Shown: positions 53,509 through 63,996, counted from the stretch's first letter. The stretch: DNA of 64,000 bases from FEN-299 sp963717945 (GCA_963717945.1 CAVQXT010000001.1:646549-710548), one strand, 5' to 3'. Made by a program: numbers and translations. The notes: a model not told the origin generated them from the letters alone.

Positions 53509-55364
53509 TGCACGGCGATCGTCAGCGTGCGCGATCCCGAGACCGCGCAGCCGACCGCCACCTCCCGCTCGCCGACAGCCGAGGTCCGCAGGGGCGAGAC
53601 GCTGCCGCCGTTGCGGTCCGAGTCCATGACCGCCAGCACCGACGGCGGCAGCGCGGGAAGGCTCTCGCCGCCAATCACGGCCCCGGCGTCCTGCCGGATC
53701 AGGCGGATGTACAGCCGGTTGCTCTTCCGGCTCCTGTTGATGAGCCTGACGAGCTGATCGATCGTCCTGACCTGGCCCGACTTGAAATTCGTGGCTTCCG
53801 ACTGCGCCAGCCGGCCGCCGTCGGTCACCGTGATCGACAGCGGGCCCGACGCGCCGGCCGGGATGTCGATCGGCACCGTGCGCGTGATGTCCTCGCCGCG
53901 GTAGGTGTGCAGCAGCAGCTTGAGCGGCACGGTCGTGCCCGGACGAATCGTGACCTGGTCGATCCAGATCCGCTCGAGCGTCGCCGTCTCCGGGTGCTCG
54001 CTCGTCACGATGTGGAGGTCCAGGCTGTCGATCCGCACCGGCTCGAGGTCGTTCGCGAGCAGCAGCGTGAGCGGCGCCACGACGTAGGCCGCGGCGCCGA
54101 CCGACGGCGTGTCGCCGGTGAACGCGTCGTCGAGCGCCACCTCGCCGTGGCCCCGGATCTTCGCCGTTCCGCTCACCGTGAACGTCGCCGCGCCGAAATC
54201 CCGTTCGTACGATGACAGGGTGTTGAGAACCGACACGTAGGTCAGCAGCGGCGCGAACAGCTGGTCGTTGACCACCTGGAAGGTGAACGACTTGCGCAGG
54301 CCGCGCTCGGTGTCGAGAGAGAGGTGAATGGGGACCATGTCGGGGCCGCGGCCGAGCGTGCCGGCGATGGCCGTCGCGCGGTCCTGCTTGAAGGTGCCGA
54401 TCGTCTCTCCCGTCATCGCGATCTTCATCGACGACAGGAGGCTCGGCAGAATCGTGTAGACGTACGCGCGCGTCATCGGGAACTCGGTCGTTCCCAGGTT
54501 GTAGAGCGGGTGGCCGAACGCGTAGACCTGGTTGCCGTCGACCTCGGTGACCGTGCCCGTGGCGCCCATGACGAGGTCGCCGGTGATGATGTTGACGCCG
54601 ACGGCGTCGCCCGGGCGCAATCGGGGCGCGACCGGCGCGCGCTGGCCGGCGGCCTGGGCGCGCGAGGGCGACGCGGCGTCGGGCGAGGGCACGAAGCCGG
54701 CGTCGCGGAGGACCCCCGACAGGCGATCGCCGACCGTGCCGGAGAACCCGCCGAGGGCGAGCGGCGTCGCGATCGGGCGCATGAGGACGCCGAGTTCGGC
54801 GGCCCGCGCCGAGCCGACGCTGCCCAGCCCGTCGAAGCGCACGTCGTCCGGGCGGTCGGCAAACGGGCGCCCGAGGCGCGAGAACGCCTCGCGGAGCGAC
54901 GCCAGGACGCGGTCCTGCGTCAGCGGCAGCTCGAGTCTCGCCCTGGTGTCAGAGGGCGCGCGGCGCGGCTGCGGGCCGGCCGACTGGATCATCTCCTCGA
55001 TCGGCGTGATGCCGGCGAGGGGCTCTTTCGCGAACTGCCCGAGCGAGAACGCCACGGCCCCGAGCAGCCGCCCGTCGATGTAGACCGGGCTGCCGCTCAT
55101 GCCGGCGATGACCCCGGTCGCCGCCAGCGGGCCCCCTTCGAGCCGGGCGAGCACCATGTCGCGCTGCGGCCCGTTCACATTGCGGAGCACGCCGAGGATG
55201 TGAACGGTGAACTCCTCGACCTTGTCGCCTTCGAACACCGTCCGGCCGACGCCGGTCATGCCCGGCCGCACCTCGTCGACCGACATGTAACGCGGGGCGG
55301 CCGACGGCCAGGCGACCAGCGTCAGCGCCGCGAGGGCGAGCACACCGACGATCCGGGCGTTCAT
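53505..55364 (-). CDS. SpoIVB-like S55 peptidase domain protein
   Basis: 619 residues with a signal peptide (IVGVLALAALTLVAWPSA). The peptidase region shows VDEVRPGMTGVGRTVFEG, the catalytic-serine block GVIAGMSGSPVYIDGRLLGAVAFSLG and a later YAFGHPLYNLGT block with the His, as in SpoIVB/S55 serine peptidases. A long C-terminal extension (residues 330-619) is beta-rich and unrecognised. In this organism it is unlikely to have a sporulation role; envelope processing is a reasonable inference. A TATAAT lies about 50 bp upstream, next to an inverted repeat shared with the trp promoter region. Confidence 0.82.
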   Translation of the reverse strand: MNARIVGVLALAALTLVAWPSAAPRYMSVDEVRPGMTGVGRTVFEGDKVEEFTVHILGVLRNVNGPQRDMVLARLEGGPLAATGVIAGMSGSPVYIDGRLLGAVAFSLGQFAKEPLAGITPIEEMIQSAGPQPRRAPSDTRARLELPLTQDRVLASLREAFSRLGRPFADRPDDVRFDGLGSVGSARAAELGVLMRPIATPLALGGFSGTVGDRLSGVLRDAGFVPSPDAASPSRAQAAGQRAPVAPRLRPGDAVGVNIITGDLVMGATGTVTEVDGNQVYAFGHPLYNLGTTEFPMTRAYVYTILPSLLSSMKIAMTGETIGTFKQDRATAIAGTLGRGPDMVPIHLSLDTERGLRKSFTFQVVNDQLFAPLLTYVSVLNTLSSYERDFGAATFTVSGTAKIRGHGEVALDDAFTGDTPSVGAAAYVVAPLTLLLANDLEPVRIDSLDLHIVTSEHPETATLERIWIDQVTIRPGTTVPLKLLLHTYRGEDITRTVPIDIPAGASGPLSITVTDGGRLAQSEATNFKSGQVRTIDQLVRLINRSRKSNRLYIRLIRQDAGAVIGGESLPALPPSVLAVMDSDRNGGSVSPLRTSAVGEREVAVGCAVSGSRTLTIAVQ

Positions 55365-55412
55365 TCACGGTTCCCTGAGTTGGCGACGGACAATGAGGGC
55401 AACGGCCCTTTC

Positions 55413-55418
55413 ATTATA
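55413..55418 (-). promoter_or_regulatory. Candidate -10 (TATAAT) for the S55 peptidase gene
   Basis: On the minus strand, a perfect TATAAT lies about 49 bp upstream of the ATG. The 10-bp inverted repeat at 55423-55449 would occupy the spacer and -35 region, so a bound regulator could block it. Confidence 0.5.
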
Positions 55419-55422
55419 GACT

Positions 55423-55449
55423 CCGAACCGGCCCGATCAGCCGGTTCGG
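55423..55449. promoter_or_regulatory. Operator-like inverted repeat between the divergent S55 and trp promoters
   Basis: CCGAACCGGC and GCCGGTTCGG form perfect 10-bp arms around a 7-bp spacer (CCGATCA). It ends 1 bp before the TTGACG of the trp-side promoter and overlaps the other promoter's spacer, a good position for a repressor. It does not match the E. coli TrpR operator. Confidence 0.45.
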
Positions 55450-55450
55450 G

Positions 55451-55479
55451 TTGACGATGATGATCCGGTCTGATAACGT
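55451..55479 (+). promoter_or_regulatory. Candidate promoter of the trp operon
   Basis: TTGACG (55451-55456) with TAACGT 17 bp downstream (55474-55479), about 28 bp before the leader-peptide ATG. The -10 is weak (TAACGT), so assignment rests partly on position. Confidence 0.4.
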
Positions 55480-55507
55480 GTGGCCACGTGGGTTGACGCG
55501 CGAGAAA

Positions 55508-55639
55508 ATGGACATGACGACACTCCAGCGCACGAGCCGGTTCGCTGAGCGCCTGACGGGCGCCGGCGCTGGTGTGTACGGGACCTCGTATAGCAGCTGG
55601 TGGTGGTACCGCCACCCCGAAGAGGAACCCGTGTCCTGA
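55508..55639 (+). CDS. trpL: trp operon leader peptide
   Basis: A 43-codon reading frame ending SSWWWYRHPEEEPVS*, with three consecutive TGG codons (55598-55606). Such a Trp run just before an attenuator is the hallmark of trp leader peptides; actinobacterial leaders also carry WWW. Ribosome stalling there under Trp shortage would cover the first RNA segment and permit the antiterminator. The first ATG is 55508; an ATG 6 bp downstream is also possible. It is the only supported gene in the 341-bp S55-aroDE gap. Confidence 0.85.
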   Translation: MDMTTLQRTSRFAERLTGAGAGVYGTSYSSWWWYRHPEEEPVS

Positions 55640-55673
55640 GCCGTTCGAGCCTGTGACTTTGGAGAGCCTCTTC
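55619..55673 (+). promoter_or_regulatory. Antiterminator pairing of the trp attenuator
   Basis: GAAGAGG (55619-55625), just downstream of the Trp codons, is perfectly complementary to CCTCTTC (55667-55673), the 5' arm of the terminator. When this pair forms the terminator cannot. With an unstalled ribosome covering the first segment, it is released and the terminator folds. Confidence 0.75.
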
Positions 55674-55698
55674 AGCCAGCCGGTTGAAGGGGCTTTTT
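55665..55698 (+). terminator. Rho-independent attenuator terminator before aroDE
   Basis: A 13-bp stem, AGCCTCTTCAGCC with GGTTGAAGGGGCT (two G-U pairs), closes a 4-nt loop and is followed by TTTT, TGCG and TTTT. It ends 7 bp before the aroDE ATG. Its 3' arm contains AAGGGG, the only Shine-Dalgarno-like stretch ahead of aroDE. Confidence 0.85.
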
Positions 55699-55705
55699 GC
55701 GTTTT

Positions 55706-57178
55706 ATGACCACACCTCGCCTCTGCGTGACCGTGTCGGCCGACCACATGGCGGAGCTGGTGGCGGCGCGGGATCGTGCCGCCGCGCTCGCCGACCTGGT
55801 CGAGCTCCGGCTGGACGGCGTGCGCGACGTGGACATACCGGCGGCGCTCGGGGGCCGGCGAACCCCCGTGATCGTGACGTGCCGGCCGCGGCGGGAAGGG
55901 GGGGCGTTCGACGGGCCGGAGGACGAGCGCCTCGCGCTGCTCGGGGCGGCGGCCCGGCTCGGCGCCGAGTACGTGGACGTCGAGTTCGACTCCGCCTTCG
56001 GTCCGCTCGTCGCCGAACGGGGAGGTCGAGGCATCGTCCTCTCGTCGCACGACTTCTCGGGCGTCCCGTCCGACCTCGCCTCGCGGTTTCGCGCCATGCG
56101 GGCGGTCGGCGCGGAGGTCGTGAAGATCGCCGTCACGGCCCATTCGCTCGGCGACAACCTGCCGCTGCTCGCGCTCGGGCGCGGGGCGGCACCCGGGCAG
56201 GCCGTCGCGCTGGTGGCCATGGGCGCGCCGGGTCTTGCGAGCCGCGTCTGGGCGGCGAAGTTCGGATCGTGCTGGACCTATGCGGGCGACGGGATCGCGC
56301 CCGGCCAACTGTCACCGGAGCGGATGGTCTCCGAGTTCCGGTTCCGGAGCATCACCGCCTCGACGCGCCTGTTCGGCGTGTTCGGCCGGCCGATCGCCCA
56401 TTCCGTGTCGCCGGCCATCCACAATGCCGCCTTCGCCGCCGCCGGTTTCGACGGCGCCTACCTGCCGCTCGAGGCCAGCGACGCCGCCGACGCGGTGGCC
56501 TTCGCCGCTGCGGTCGGGCTCTCGGGCGCCAGCATCACCTCGCCTTTCAAGGTCGCCATGCTCGCCCTGGCTGATGAGGCCGACGGGAACGCGAGGCTCT
56601 GCGGGGCGGCGAACACGTTGCTCGTCGATCGCGGCCGCCGCCTGGTCCGAAACACCGACATGGCCGGCTTCCTCGCGCCGCTCGACGCCCGGGGGTTCGT
56701 GCTCCTGAAGGCGCGCGTGGCTGTTGTGGGCACGGGCGGCGCGGCGCGGGCGGTGGTGAGCGCGCTCGGCCAACGGCAGGCACGCGTCACCGTGTACGGA
56801 CGCCGCCAGGCCGCGGCCGACGAGGTCGCGATGCTGGCGGCGGGCGGCGTGGGACGCGTGGGACAGCCGGTCGCGGGCTCCTGGGATCTGCTCGTCAACG
56901 CAACGCCGGTCGGCACGTGGCCCGACACCGGGGCCAGCCCCGTGCCGCCGGCCGCGCTCGGCGGCGGGCGCGCGGTCTACGACCTGGTGTACAAGCCGGT
57001 CCGCACCTCGCTCCTCGCGGCCGCGGAAGCCGCCGGGTGCGTCACGATCGGCGGCCTGGAGATGCTCGTCGCTCAGGCCGTCGAACAGTTCGAATGGTGG
57101 ACGGGTCTCGCGGCGCCGCTCGAAGCGATGAGGTCGGCCGCGGAGAACCGCTCGGGACAGATGGCGGGTGTCGCATGA
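55706..57178 (+). CDS. aroDE: Bifunctional 3-dehydroquinate dehydratase / shikimate dehydrogenase
   Basis: 490-residue fusion of two consecutive shikimate-pathway enzymes. Residues 1-225: type I dehydroquinase (LADLVELRLDGV; His in VLSSHDFSG; Schiff-base Lys in VVKIAVTAHSLGDN). Residues 235-490: shikimate dehydrogenase (FGRPIAHSVSPAIHNAAF, ITSPFKVAML, NTDMAGF, NADP loop VGTGGAARAVVSAL). ATG lies 7 bp after the attenuator T-tract with no clear free ribosome-binding site. It is the first gene of the trp operon, so shikimate flux and tryptophan synthesis are jointly controlled; its stop overlaps trpE (ATGA). Confidence 0.94.
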   Translation: MTTPRLCVTVSADHMAELVAARDRAAALADLVELRLDGVRDVDIPAALGGRRTPVIVTCRPRREGGAFDGPEDERLALLGAAARLGAEYVDVEFDSAFGPLVAERGGRGIVLSSHDFSGVPSDLASRFRAMRAVGAEVVKIAVTAHSLGDNLPLLALGRGAAPGQAVALVAMGAPGLASRVWAAKFGSCWTYAGDGIAPGQLSPERMVSEFRFRSITASTRLFGVFGRPIAHSVSPAIHNAAFAAAGFDGAYLPLEASDAADAVAFAAAVGLSGASITSPFKVAMLALADEADGNARLCGAANTLLVDRGRRLVRNTDMAGFLAPLDARGFVLLKARVAVVGTGGAARAVVSALGQRQARVTVYGRRQAAADEVAMLAAGGVGRVGQPVAGSWDLLVNATPVGTWPDTGASPVPPAALGGGRAVYDLVYKPVRTSLLAAAEAAGCVTIGGLEMLVAQAVEQFEWWTGLAAPLEAMRSAAENRSGQMAGVA

Positions 57179-58653
57179 AGATGACGTCGCTGGCGGAGTT
57201 CAAGGCACTGGCGGCACAGGGCACCTTCGTGCCGGTGTGCAAGGAGATCATGGCCGACCTGCTGACGCCGGTGTCGGCCTTCCTGAAGATCGCCGGGCAC
57301 GCGGATTACGCGTTCCTGCTCGAGAGCGTCGAAGGCGGGGAACACCTCGGGCGGTACTCGTTCCTCGGCAAGGACCCGTTCCTGGTGCTGCGCGCCGGCC
57401 GCGACGGGAAGGCGACGGTCGAGCAGGCGGGCGTGACCGGCGAGCTGACCGAGGCGTTCATCCCGGCGCTCCGGCGCCTGATGACCGACTTCAAGTCGCC
57501 CGCCGTGCCGGGACTTCCGAGGTTCACCGGCGGCGCGGTCGGCTTCCTGGGCTACGACGCCACGCCCTGGTTCGAGCCGGTGCCGCTCGCGCGCGGCGCC
57601 GCGCCGGACGAAAGCGAGCCGGCCGCCGGCTTCATGATCTTCGACACCGTGCTCGCCTTCGATCACGTGCGCCACCGGATGCTCCTCATCGCCAACGCGC
57701 GCGTCCGGCCCGACGACGACCTCGAGGCGCTCTACCAGTTCGCGTGCGCGAAGATCGGGTTCCTCGAGCGGGAGCTCCAGGCGAGTCTCTCCGAGCCGAT
57801 GGCGTCCGCGGGCGCGCCGGTCGCCGTCAGGTCCAACGTGAGCCGCGAGCAGTTCGAGTCGGCGGTGAGGAAGGGCAAGGAGTACATCGCCGCCGGCGAC
57901 GTCTACCAGGTCGTGCTGTCGCAGCGGTTCGACGTCGAGGTCGAGGCCGACCCGTTCACCGTCTACCGCGCGCTCAGGCACGTCAACCCGTCACCCTACA
58001 TGTTCTTCGTCCGAATGGGGCAGCGCGCCATCATCGGGTCGTCGCCCGAGATGCTCGTGCGCGTCGAGAACGGCCAGGTGCAGACGCACCCGATCGCCGG
58101 CACGCGGCCGCGCGGGCGCGACGAGGCCGAGGACCTGCGGCTCTCCGACGAGCTCAAGGCCGACGAGAAGGAGCGCGCCGAGCACGTGATGCTGGTCGAT
58201 CTCGGGCGCAACGACATCGGCCGGGTTTCCGAGTACGGCACCGTGCGCGTGCCGCAGTTCATGGGGCTCGAGCGCTTCTCGCACGTGATGCATCTCGTGT
58301 CGGTCGTCGAGGGGAAGCTCGCCGCCGATTGCGACCGGCTCGACGCGCTGGTGTCCTGCTTCCCGGCGGGCACGGTGTCGGGCGCCCCGAAGATCCGGGC
58401 GATGGAGATCATCGCCGAGCTCGAGCCCGACCGCCGCGGGCTCTACGCCGGGGCGGTCGGCTATCTCGACTTCGCCGGCAACCTCGACTTCTGCATCGCG
58501 ATTCGCACGATTGTCATGAGCGGGACCCGGGCCTTCGTCCAGGCCGGCGCGGGCATCGTCACCGACTCCAATCCCGCGACCGAGTTCGAGGAGACGTGCA
58601 GCAAGGCGCGGGCGCTCACCAGGGCGCTCGAGCTGGCGTCGGAGGGGCTCTAG
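57175..58653 (+). CDS. trpE: Anthranilate synthase component I
   Basis: Converts chorismate and ammonia or glutamine to anthranilate. 492 residues. The tryptophan feedback-inhibition motif LLES (AFLLESVEGGEHLGRYSFLG) is present near residue 46. Catalytic blocks: GDVYQVVLSQRF, IGSSPEMLVRVENGQVQTHPIAGTRPRG, ELKADEKERAEHVMLVDLGRNDIGRVS, FPAGTVSGAPKIRAMEII. Start overlaps the aroDE stop. trpG follows after 4 bp. Confidence 0.96.
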   Translation: MKMTSLAEFKALAAQGTFVPVCKEIMADLLTPVSAFLKIAGHADYAFLLESVEGGEHLGRYSFLGKDPFLVLRAGRDGKATVEQAGVTGELTEAFIPALRRLMTDFKSPAVPGLPRFTGGAVGFLGYDATPWFEPVPLARGAAPDESEPAAGFMIFDTVLAFDHVRHRMLLIANARVRPDDDLEALYQFACAKIGFLERELQASLSEPMASAGAPVAVRSNVSREQFESAVRKGKEYIAAGDVYQVVLSQRFDVEVEADPFTVYRALRHVNPSPYMFFVRMGQRAIIGSSPEMLVRVENGQVQTHPIAGTRPRGRDEAEDLRLSDELKADEKERAEHVMLVDLGRNDIGRVSEYGTVRVPQFMGLERFSHVMHLVSVVEGKLAADCDRLDALVSCFPAGTVSGAPKIRAMEIIAELEPDRRGLYAGAVGYLDFAGNLDFCIAIRTIVMSGTRAFVQAGAGIVTDSNPATEFEETCSKARALTRALELASEGL

Positions 58654-58657
58654 CCGT

Positions 58658-59227
58658 ATGCGCGTGCTCGTGATCGACAACTACGACTCGTTCACGTTCA
58701 ACCTGGTCCAGTACCTTGGCGAACTCGGCGCCGATCTGACCGTGCGGCGCAACGACCAGGTGACGCTCGACGGGGTCGGGACGATCGCGCCCGATCGGAT
58801 CGTCGTCTCGCCCGGCCCCGGCCATCCGGCCGACGCCGGCATCGTCGTGGACGTGATCCGCCGGTTCGGGCGCACGATCCCGCTGCTCGGCGTCTGCCTG
58901 GGCCACCAGGCGATCGGTCTGGCCTTCGGCGGCCGGATCGTGCGGGCGCCGCGCCCGGTTCACGGCAAGACGTCCAGCGTCGAGCACGACGGTCTCGGCG
59001 TGTTCGCCGGCGTGTCGTCGCCGTTCGAGGCGGCCCGCTATCACTCGCTCGTCGTGTCGTCCGACCGCTGGCCGTCCGATCTGGTCGCGTGCGCCCGGGC
59101 GGCCGACGACGGCATGACGATGGGACTGCGGCACCGGGAATGGCCGGTGCACGGCGTGCAGTTTCACCCGGAATCGATCCTGACCGGTCCCGGCCGGCAG
59201 ATCCTCAGCACTTTCCTTCGCGGATAG
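58658..59227 (+). CDS. trpG: Anthranilate synthase component II (glutamine amidotransferase)
   Basis: Class I glutamine amidotransferase supplying ammonia to TrpE; 189 residues. Blocks: VLVIDNYDSFTFNLVQYLGELG, VVSPGPGHPADAG, nucleophile loop LLGVCLGHQAIG, and the His-Glu pair HGVQFHPESILT. It may also serve para-aminobenzoate synthase, as PabA-like proteins do in many bacteria; no pabB is nearby. trpD follows 6 bp later. Confidence 0.95.
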   Translation: MRVLVIDNYDSFTFNLVQYLGELGADLTVRRNDQVTLDGVGTIAPDRIVVSPGPGHPADAGIVVDVIRRFGRTIPLLGVCLGHQAIGLAFGGRIVRAPRPVHGKTSSVEHDGLGVFAGVSSPFEAARYHSLVVSSDRWPSDLVACARAADDGMTMGLRHREWPVHGVQFHPESILTGPGRQILSTFLRG

Positions 59228-59233
59228 GGAGAC

Positions 59234-60253
59234 ATGGTCCAGGAACTGCTCGAGAAGCTGACGCGGCGCGAGGACCTGACCGGCGACGAGGCCGCAGCGG
59301 CCATGGCGGAGATCATGGACGGCCGGGCCGCCGACGCCGCGATGGCCGCGTTCCTGATGGGGCTGGCCATGAAAGGGGAGCGCCCGGCCGAGATCGTCGG
59401 GCTGGCGAGGGCGATGCGGGACCGATCGGTGAAGCTCGCGTCTGCGCACGACGATGCCATCGACTTGTGCGGCACCGGCGGCGACCGGGCCGGCACGTTC
59501 AACATCTCGTCGGTGGCGTCGCTGGTCGTCGCCGCGTGCGGAGTGCGCGTGGCCAAGCACGGCAACCGGTCGGTGTCGAGCCGGTGCGGCAGCGCCGATC
59601 TCTTCGAGGCGCTCGGCGTGTCGGTCGCCCTGTCGCCCGCCGCGGCCGAGCGGATGCTGGACGAGGCCGGGATGGCGTTCCTGTTCGCGCCGGTGTTCCA
59701 CCCCTCGATGCGCCACGCGGCGCCGGTTCGCCGCGCGCTCGGGATCCGCACCGCGTTCAACCTGCTCGGGCCGCTCACCAACCCGGTCGGCCCGCGGCGC
59801 CAGGTGGTCGGCGTGCCGCGGCCGGAGCTGACCGAGCTCATCGCCCGCTCGCTGTCGCTGCTGGGCTCCGAACGCGCGTGGGTCGTGCACAGCGCCGACG
59901 GCCTGGACGAGATCTCGACGGTCGGCTATACGAAGGTCTCCGAGTGCCGCCAGGGGGCCGTGAACACGTTCTACATCCACCCGGCCGACTACGGACTGCC
60001 GCGGGCGGCGGCCGAGTCGATTCGAGGCGGCGACGCCGCCGCCAACGCGGCGATCGCTCGCGAGGTGCTCGGCGGCGGCCGCGGCGCGCCCCGCGACATC
60101 GTGCTGCTGAACGCCGCCGCCGCGCTGCTCGTGGCCGGCGCGGTCCCGGTGATGGTCGAGGGGATTGCTGAAGCCGCCGACGCGATCGACAGCGGGCGCG
60201 CGGCCGGAGTCCTGGCGAAAATGGTGCAGCTCTCCCCGGGAGTCGAATCGTGA
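59234..60253 (+). CDS. trpD: Anthranilate phosphoribosyltransferase
   Basis: Adds phosphoribosyl from PRPP to anthranilate. 339 residues: LTRREDLTGDEAAAAMAEIMDG, PRPP/Mg loop LCGTGGDRAGTFNISSVASLVVAACG, VAKHGNRSVSSRCGSADLFEALG, and HPSMRHAAPVRRALGIRTAFNLLGPLTNP. ATG has GGGAGAC upstream. Its stop overlaps trpC (GTGA). Confidence 0.96.
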   Translation: MVQELLEKLTRREDLTGDEAAAAMAEIMDGRAADAAMAAFLMGLAMKGERPAEIVGLARAMRDRSVKLASAHDDAIDLCGTGGDRAGTFNISSVASLVVAACGVRVAKHGNRSVSSRCGSADLFEALGVSVALSPAAAERMLDEAGMAFLFAPVFHPSMRHAAPVRRALGIRTAFNLLGPLTNPVGPRRQVVGVPRPELTELIARSLSLLGSERAWVVHSADGLDEISTVGYTKVSECRQGAVNTFYIHPADYGLPRAAAESIRGGDAAANAAIAREVLGGGRGAPRDIVLLNAAAALLVAGAVPVMVEGIAEAADAIDSGRAAGVLAKMVQLSPGVES

Positions 60254-61043
60254 GCCGGCCCGGCACCTCCGACCTGCTCGGCGCCATCGTCGCAGCCGTC
60301 CGGCGGACCGTGGAGCTCCGGCGGGCGCGTGTGCCCGAAGCGCGCCTCGCGGCGGCGGCCCGCGATCGGACTCCCGCGGCCGACGAGTTCGTCACCCGGC
60401 TGGCCCGCCCGGACCGCCTGAACGTGATCGCCGAGTGCAAGCGCCGCTCGCCGAGCCGCGGCGTGCTGCGGGAGGACTACCACGCGGCCTGGATTGCCGG
60501 ACGCTACGAGGCGTGTGGCGCGGCCGCCGTGTCCGTGCTGACCGAGCCCACGTTCTTCGACGGCTCGCTCGACGACCTTCGGGCAGTCAGGGCGCACGTC
60601 GGCCTGCCGCTTCTCCGGAAGGACTTCATCGTCGATCGATACCAGTTGTTCGAGTCCAGGGCCGCCGGCGCGGACGCCGTGCTCCTCATCGTCGCGGCGC
60701 TCGAACCGGCGACGTTCCTGGCCCTCCACGCGCTCGCGGGCGAGCTCGGCCTCGCGGCGCTGGTGGAGGTCCATCGGAGGGAAGAGCTGGAAGTGGCCCT
60801 GAGCGCGCGGCCGCGCGTCGTCGGCGTGAATAGCCGGGATCTCGGCACGCTCGAGGTGGACGTGACGACCGCCGCGCGGCTCGTGGACGCGATCCCCGAC
60901 GGCGTGGTCGCCGTCGCGGAGAGCGGCCTGCGAACGCACGAGGACCTCCGCCGGCTGCGCGCCGCGGGGTACGACGCCTTCCTGGTGGGAGAACGCCTGG
61001 TGGCCGCGGCCGACCCCGGCCAGGCCCTGAGTGAGTTGCTGAC

Positions 61044-61053
<10 letters not shown>
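60250..61053 (+). CDS. trpC: Indole-3-glycerol phosphate synthase
   Basis: TIM-barrel enzyme converting CdRP to indole-3-glycerol phosphate. 267 residues: NVIAECKRRSPSRGVLRE (catalytic Lys), AVSVLTEPTFFDGSLDDL, LPLLRKDFIVDRYQLFESRAAGADAVLLIVAAL and VAVAESGLRT. GTG start overlaps the trpD stop; the trpFB start overlaps its 3' end by 10 bp. Confidence 0.95.
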
Positions 61054-62856
<1,803 letters not shown>

Positions 62857-62870
<14 letters not shown>

Positions 62871-63669
62871 CGACACGTTTGCCGCGCTGCGGGCGCGCGG
62901 CGGCACCGGGCTCGTCACCTACGTGACCGCCGGCGATCCCGACCTCGAACGATCGGCGCTCGTGCTGACGGCCCTCGACCGCGCGGGCGCCGACGTGATC
63001 GAGGTCGGCGTGCCGTTCTCCGACCCGGTTGCCGACGGTCCCGTCATCGAACGGGCGGCCGAGCGGGCGAGGGCCGCGGGCGGGACGCTCGCGACGACGC
63101 TGGACCTGGTGGCCAGGGTGCGGCGGGCGGTGCGCGCGCCGATCGTGCTGTTCACCTACGTCAACCCGTTGATGGCGATGGGCGAGCGCCTGTTCGCCGA
63201 ACGCGCGCACGCGGCGGGCGTGGACGGCGTGCTGGCGCTCGATCTCCCGCTCGAGGAAGCGGACGGCTTCCGCCGCACGCTGGCGTCGGTCGGCATCGAT
63301 ACGATCTTCTTGTTGAGCCCGACCACGACCGACGAGCGAATCGAACGGGCGGCGGCGCTCGGTCGCGGATTCCTCTACGCCATCTCCCGGCTTGGCGTCA
63401 CCGGGGCGCGCGCGGCGATGCCCGAACAGGCGCGGGAGCTGGTGGGCCGGATCCGGCGCGCGACGGCGCTGCCGGTCGCGGTAGGCTTCGGGCTGTCCAC
63501 GCCGGACCACGTCAGGCAGGTGGGCGACTGGGCCGACGCCGCGGTCGTCGGCAGCGCGCTCGTCAGCGTCATCGAGGAGTCGGCGGGTTCGCCGGACCTG
63601 GTGGATCGCGTCGAGCGGGTCGTGCGTTGGCTGAAGGGGCCGGAGGACGGCGGAACGGGGGCGCGGTGA
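62857..63669 (+). CDS. trpA: Tryptophan synthase alpha chain
   Basis: Cleaves indole-3-glycerol phosphate and passes indole to TrpB. 270 residues: LVTYVTAGDPDLERS, catalytic Glu and Asp in VIEVGVPFSDPVADGPVIERA, PIVLFTYVNPLMAMGE, FLYAISRLGVTGAR and VAVGFGLSTPDHVRQ. It overlaps trpFB at its start and aroQ at its stop (GTGA). Confidence 0.96.
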
Positions 63670-63941
63670 CGCTCGAGGAGCTCAGGCACCGCATCGACGA
63701 GATCGACGATCAGCTGGTCCGGCTGTTCAACGCCCGGGCACAGTGCGCGCTCGAGATCGGCGAGATCAAGAAGCAGCAGGGGCTGCCGATCTACCAGCCG
63801 GAGCGCGAGACCGAGGTGCTTGGGCGGGTCCGGGCCGCGTCGGTGGCGGGCGGCGGGCCGCTCGGTCCGGACGCCATCGGCCGCCTGTTCGAGCGCGTCA
63901 TCGACGAGGCGCGCGGGCTGGAGCGGAAGGCTGTCAAGTAA
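63666..63941 (+). CDS. aroQ: Chorismate mutase, AroQ type
   Basis: Rearranges chorismate to prephenate for Phe/Tyr synthesis. 91 residues, all-helical AroQ pattern: LEELRHRIDEIDDQLVRLFNARAQCALEIGEIKKQQGLPIYQPERETEVL, with the Arg and Lys residues of the helix-1/2 active site. GTG start overlaps the trpA stop. Being last in the trp operon places the competing chorismate branch under Trp attenuation as well. It ends with a stop, so it is monofunctional and not the N-terminus of a P-protein. Confidence 0.88.
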   Translation: MTLEELRHRIDEIDDQLVRLFNARAQCALEIGEIKKQQGLPIYQPERETEVLGRVRAASVAGGGPLGPDAIGRLFERVIDEARGLERKAVK

Positions 63942-63946
63942 GAAGC

Positions 63947-63996
63947 AGGCAGTAGGCGGCAGGCAGTGGCGCAGGCCTGAAGGCCCGCGCTATCTG
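63947..63996 (+). repeat. Heptamer triplet plus TATCTG palindrome after aroQ
   Basis: AGGCAGT, AGGCGGC, AGGCAGT (63947-63967) begin 5 bp after the aroQ stop. They run into GCGCAGGCCT-GA-AGGCCCGCGC-TATCTG (63969-63996), another member of the palindrome family at 22.1 and 33.0 kb. This is the only place where the two repeat classes touch. Confidence 0.8.
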
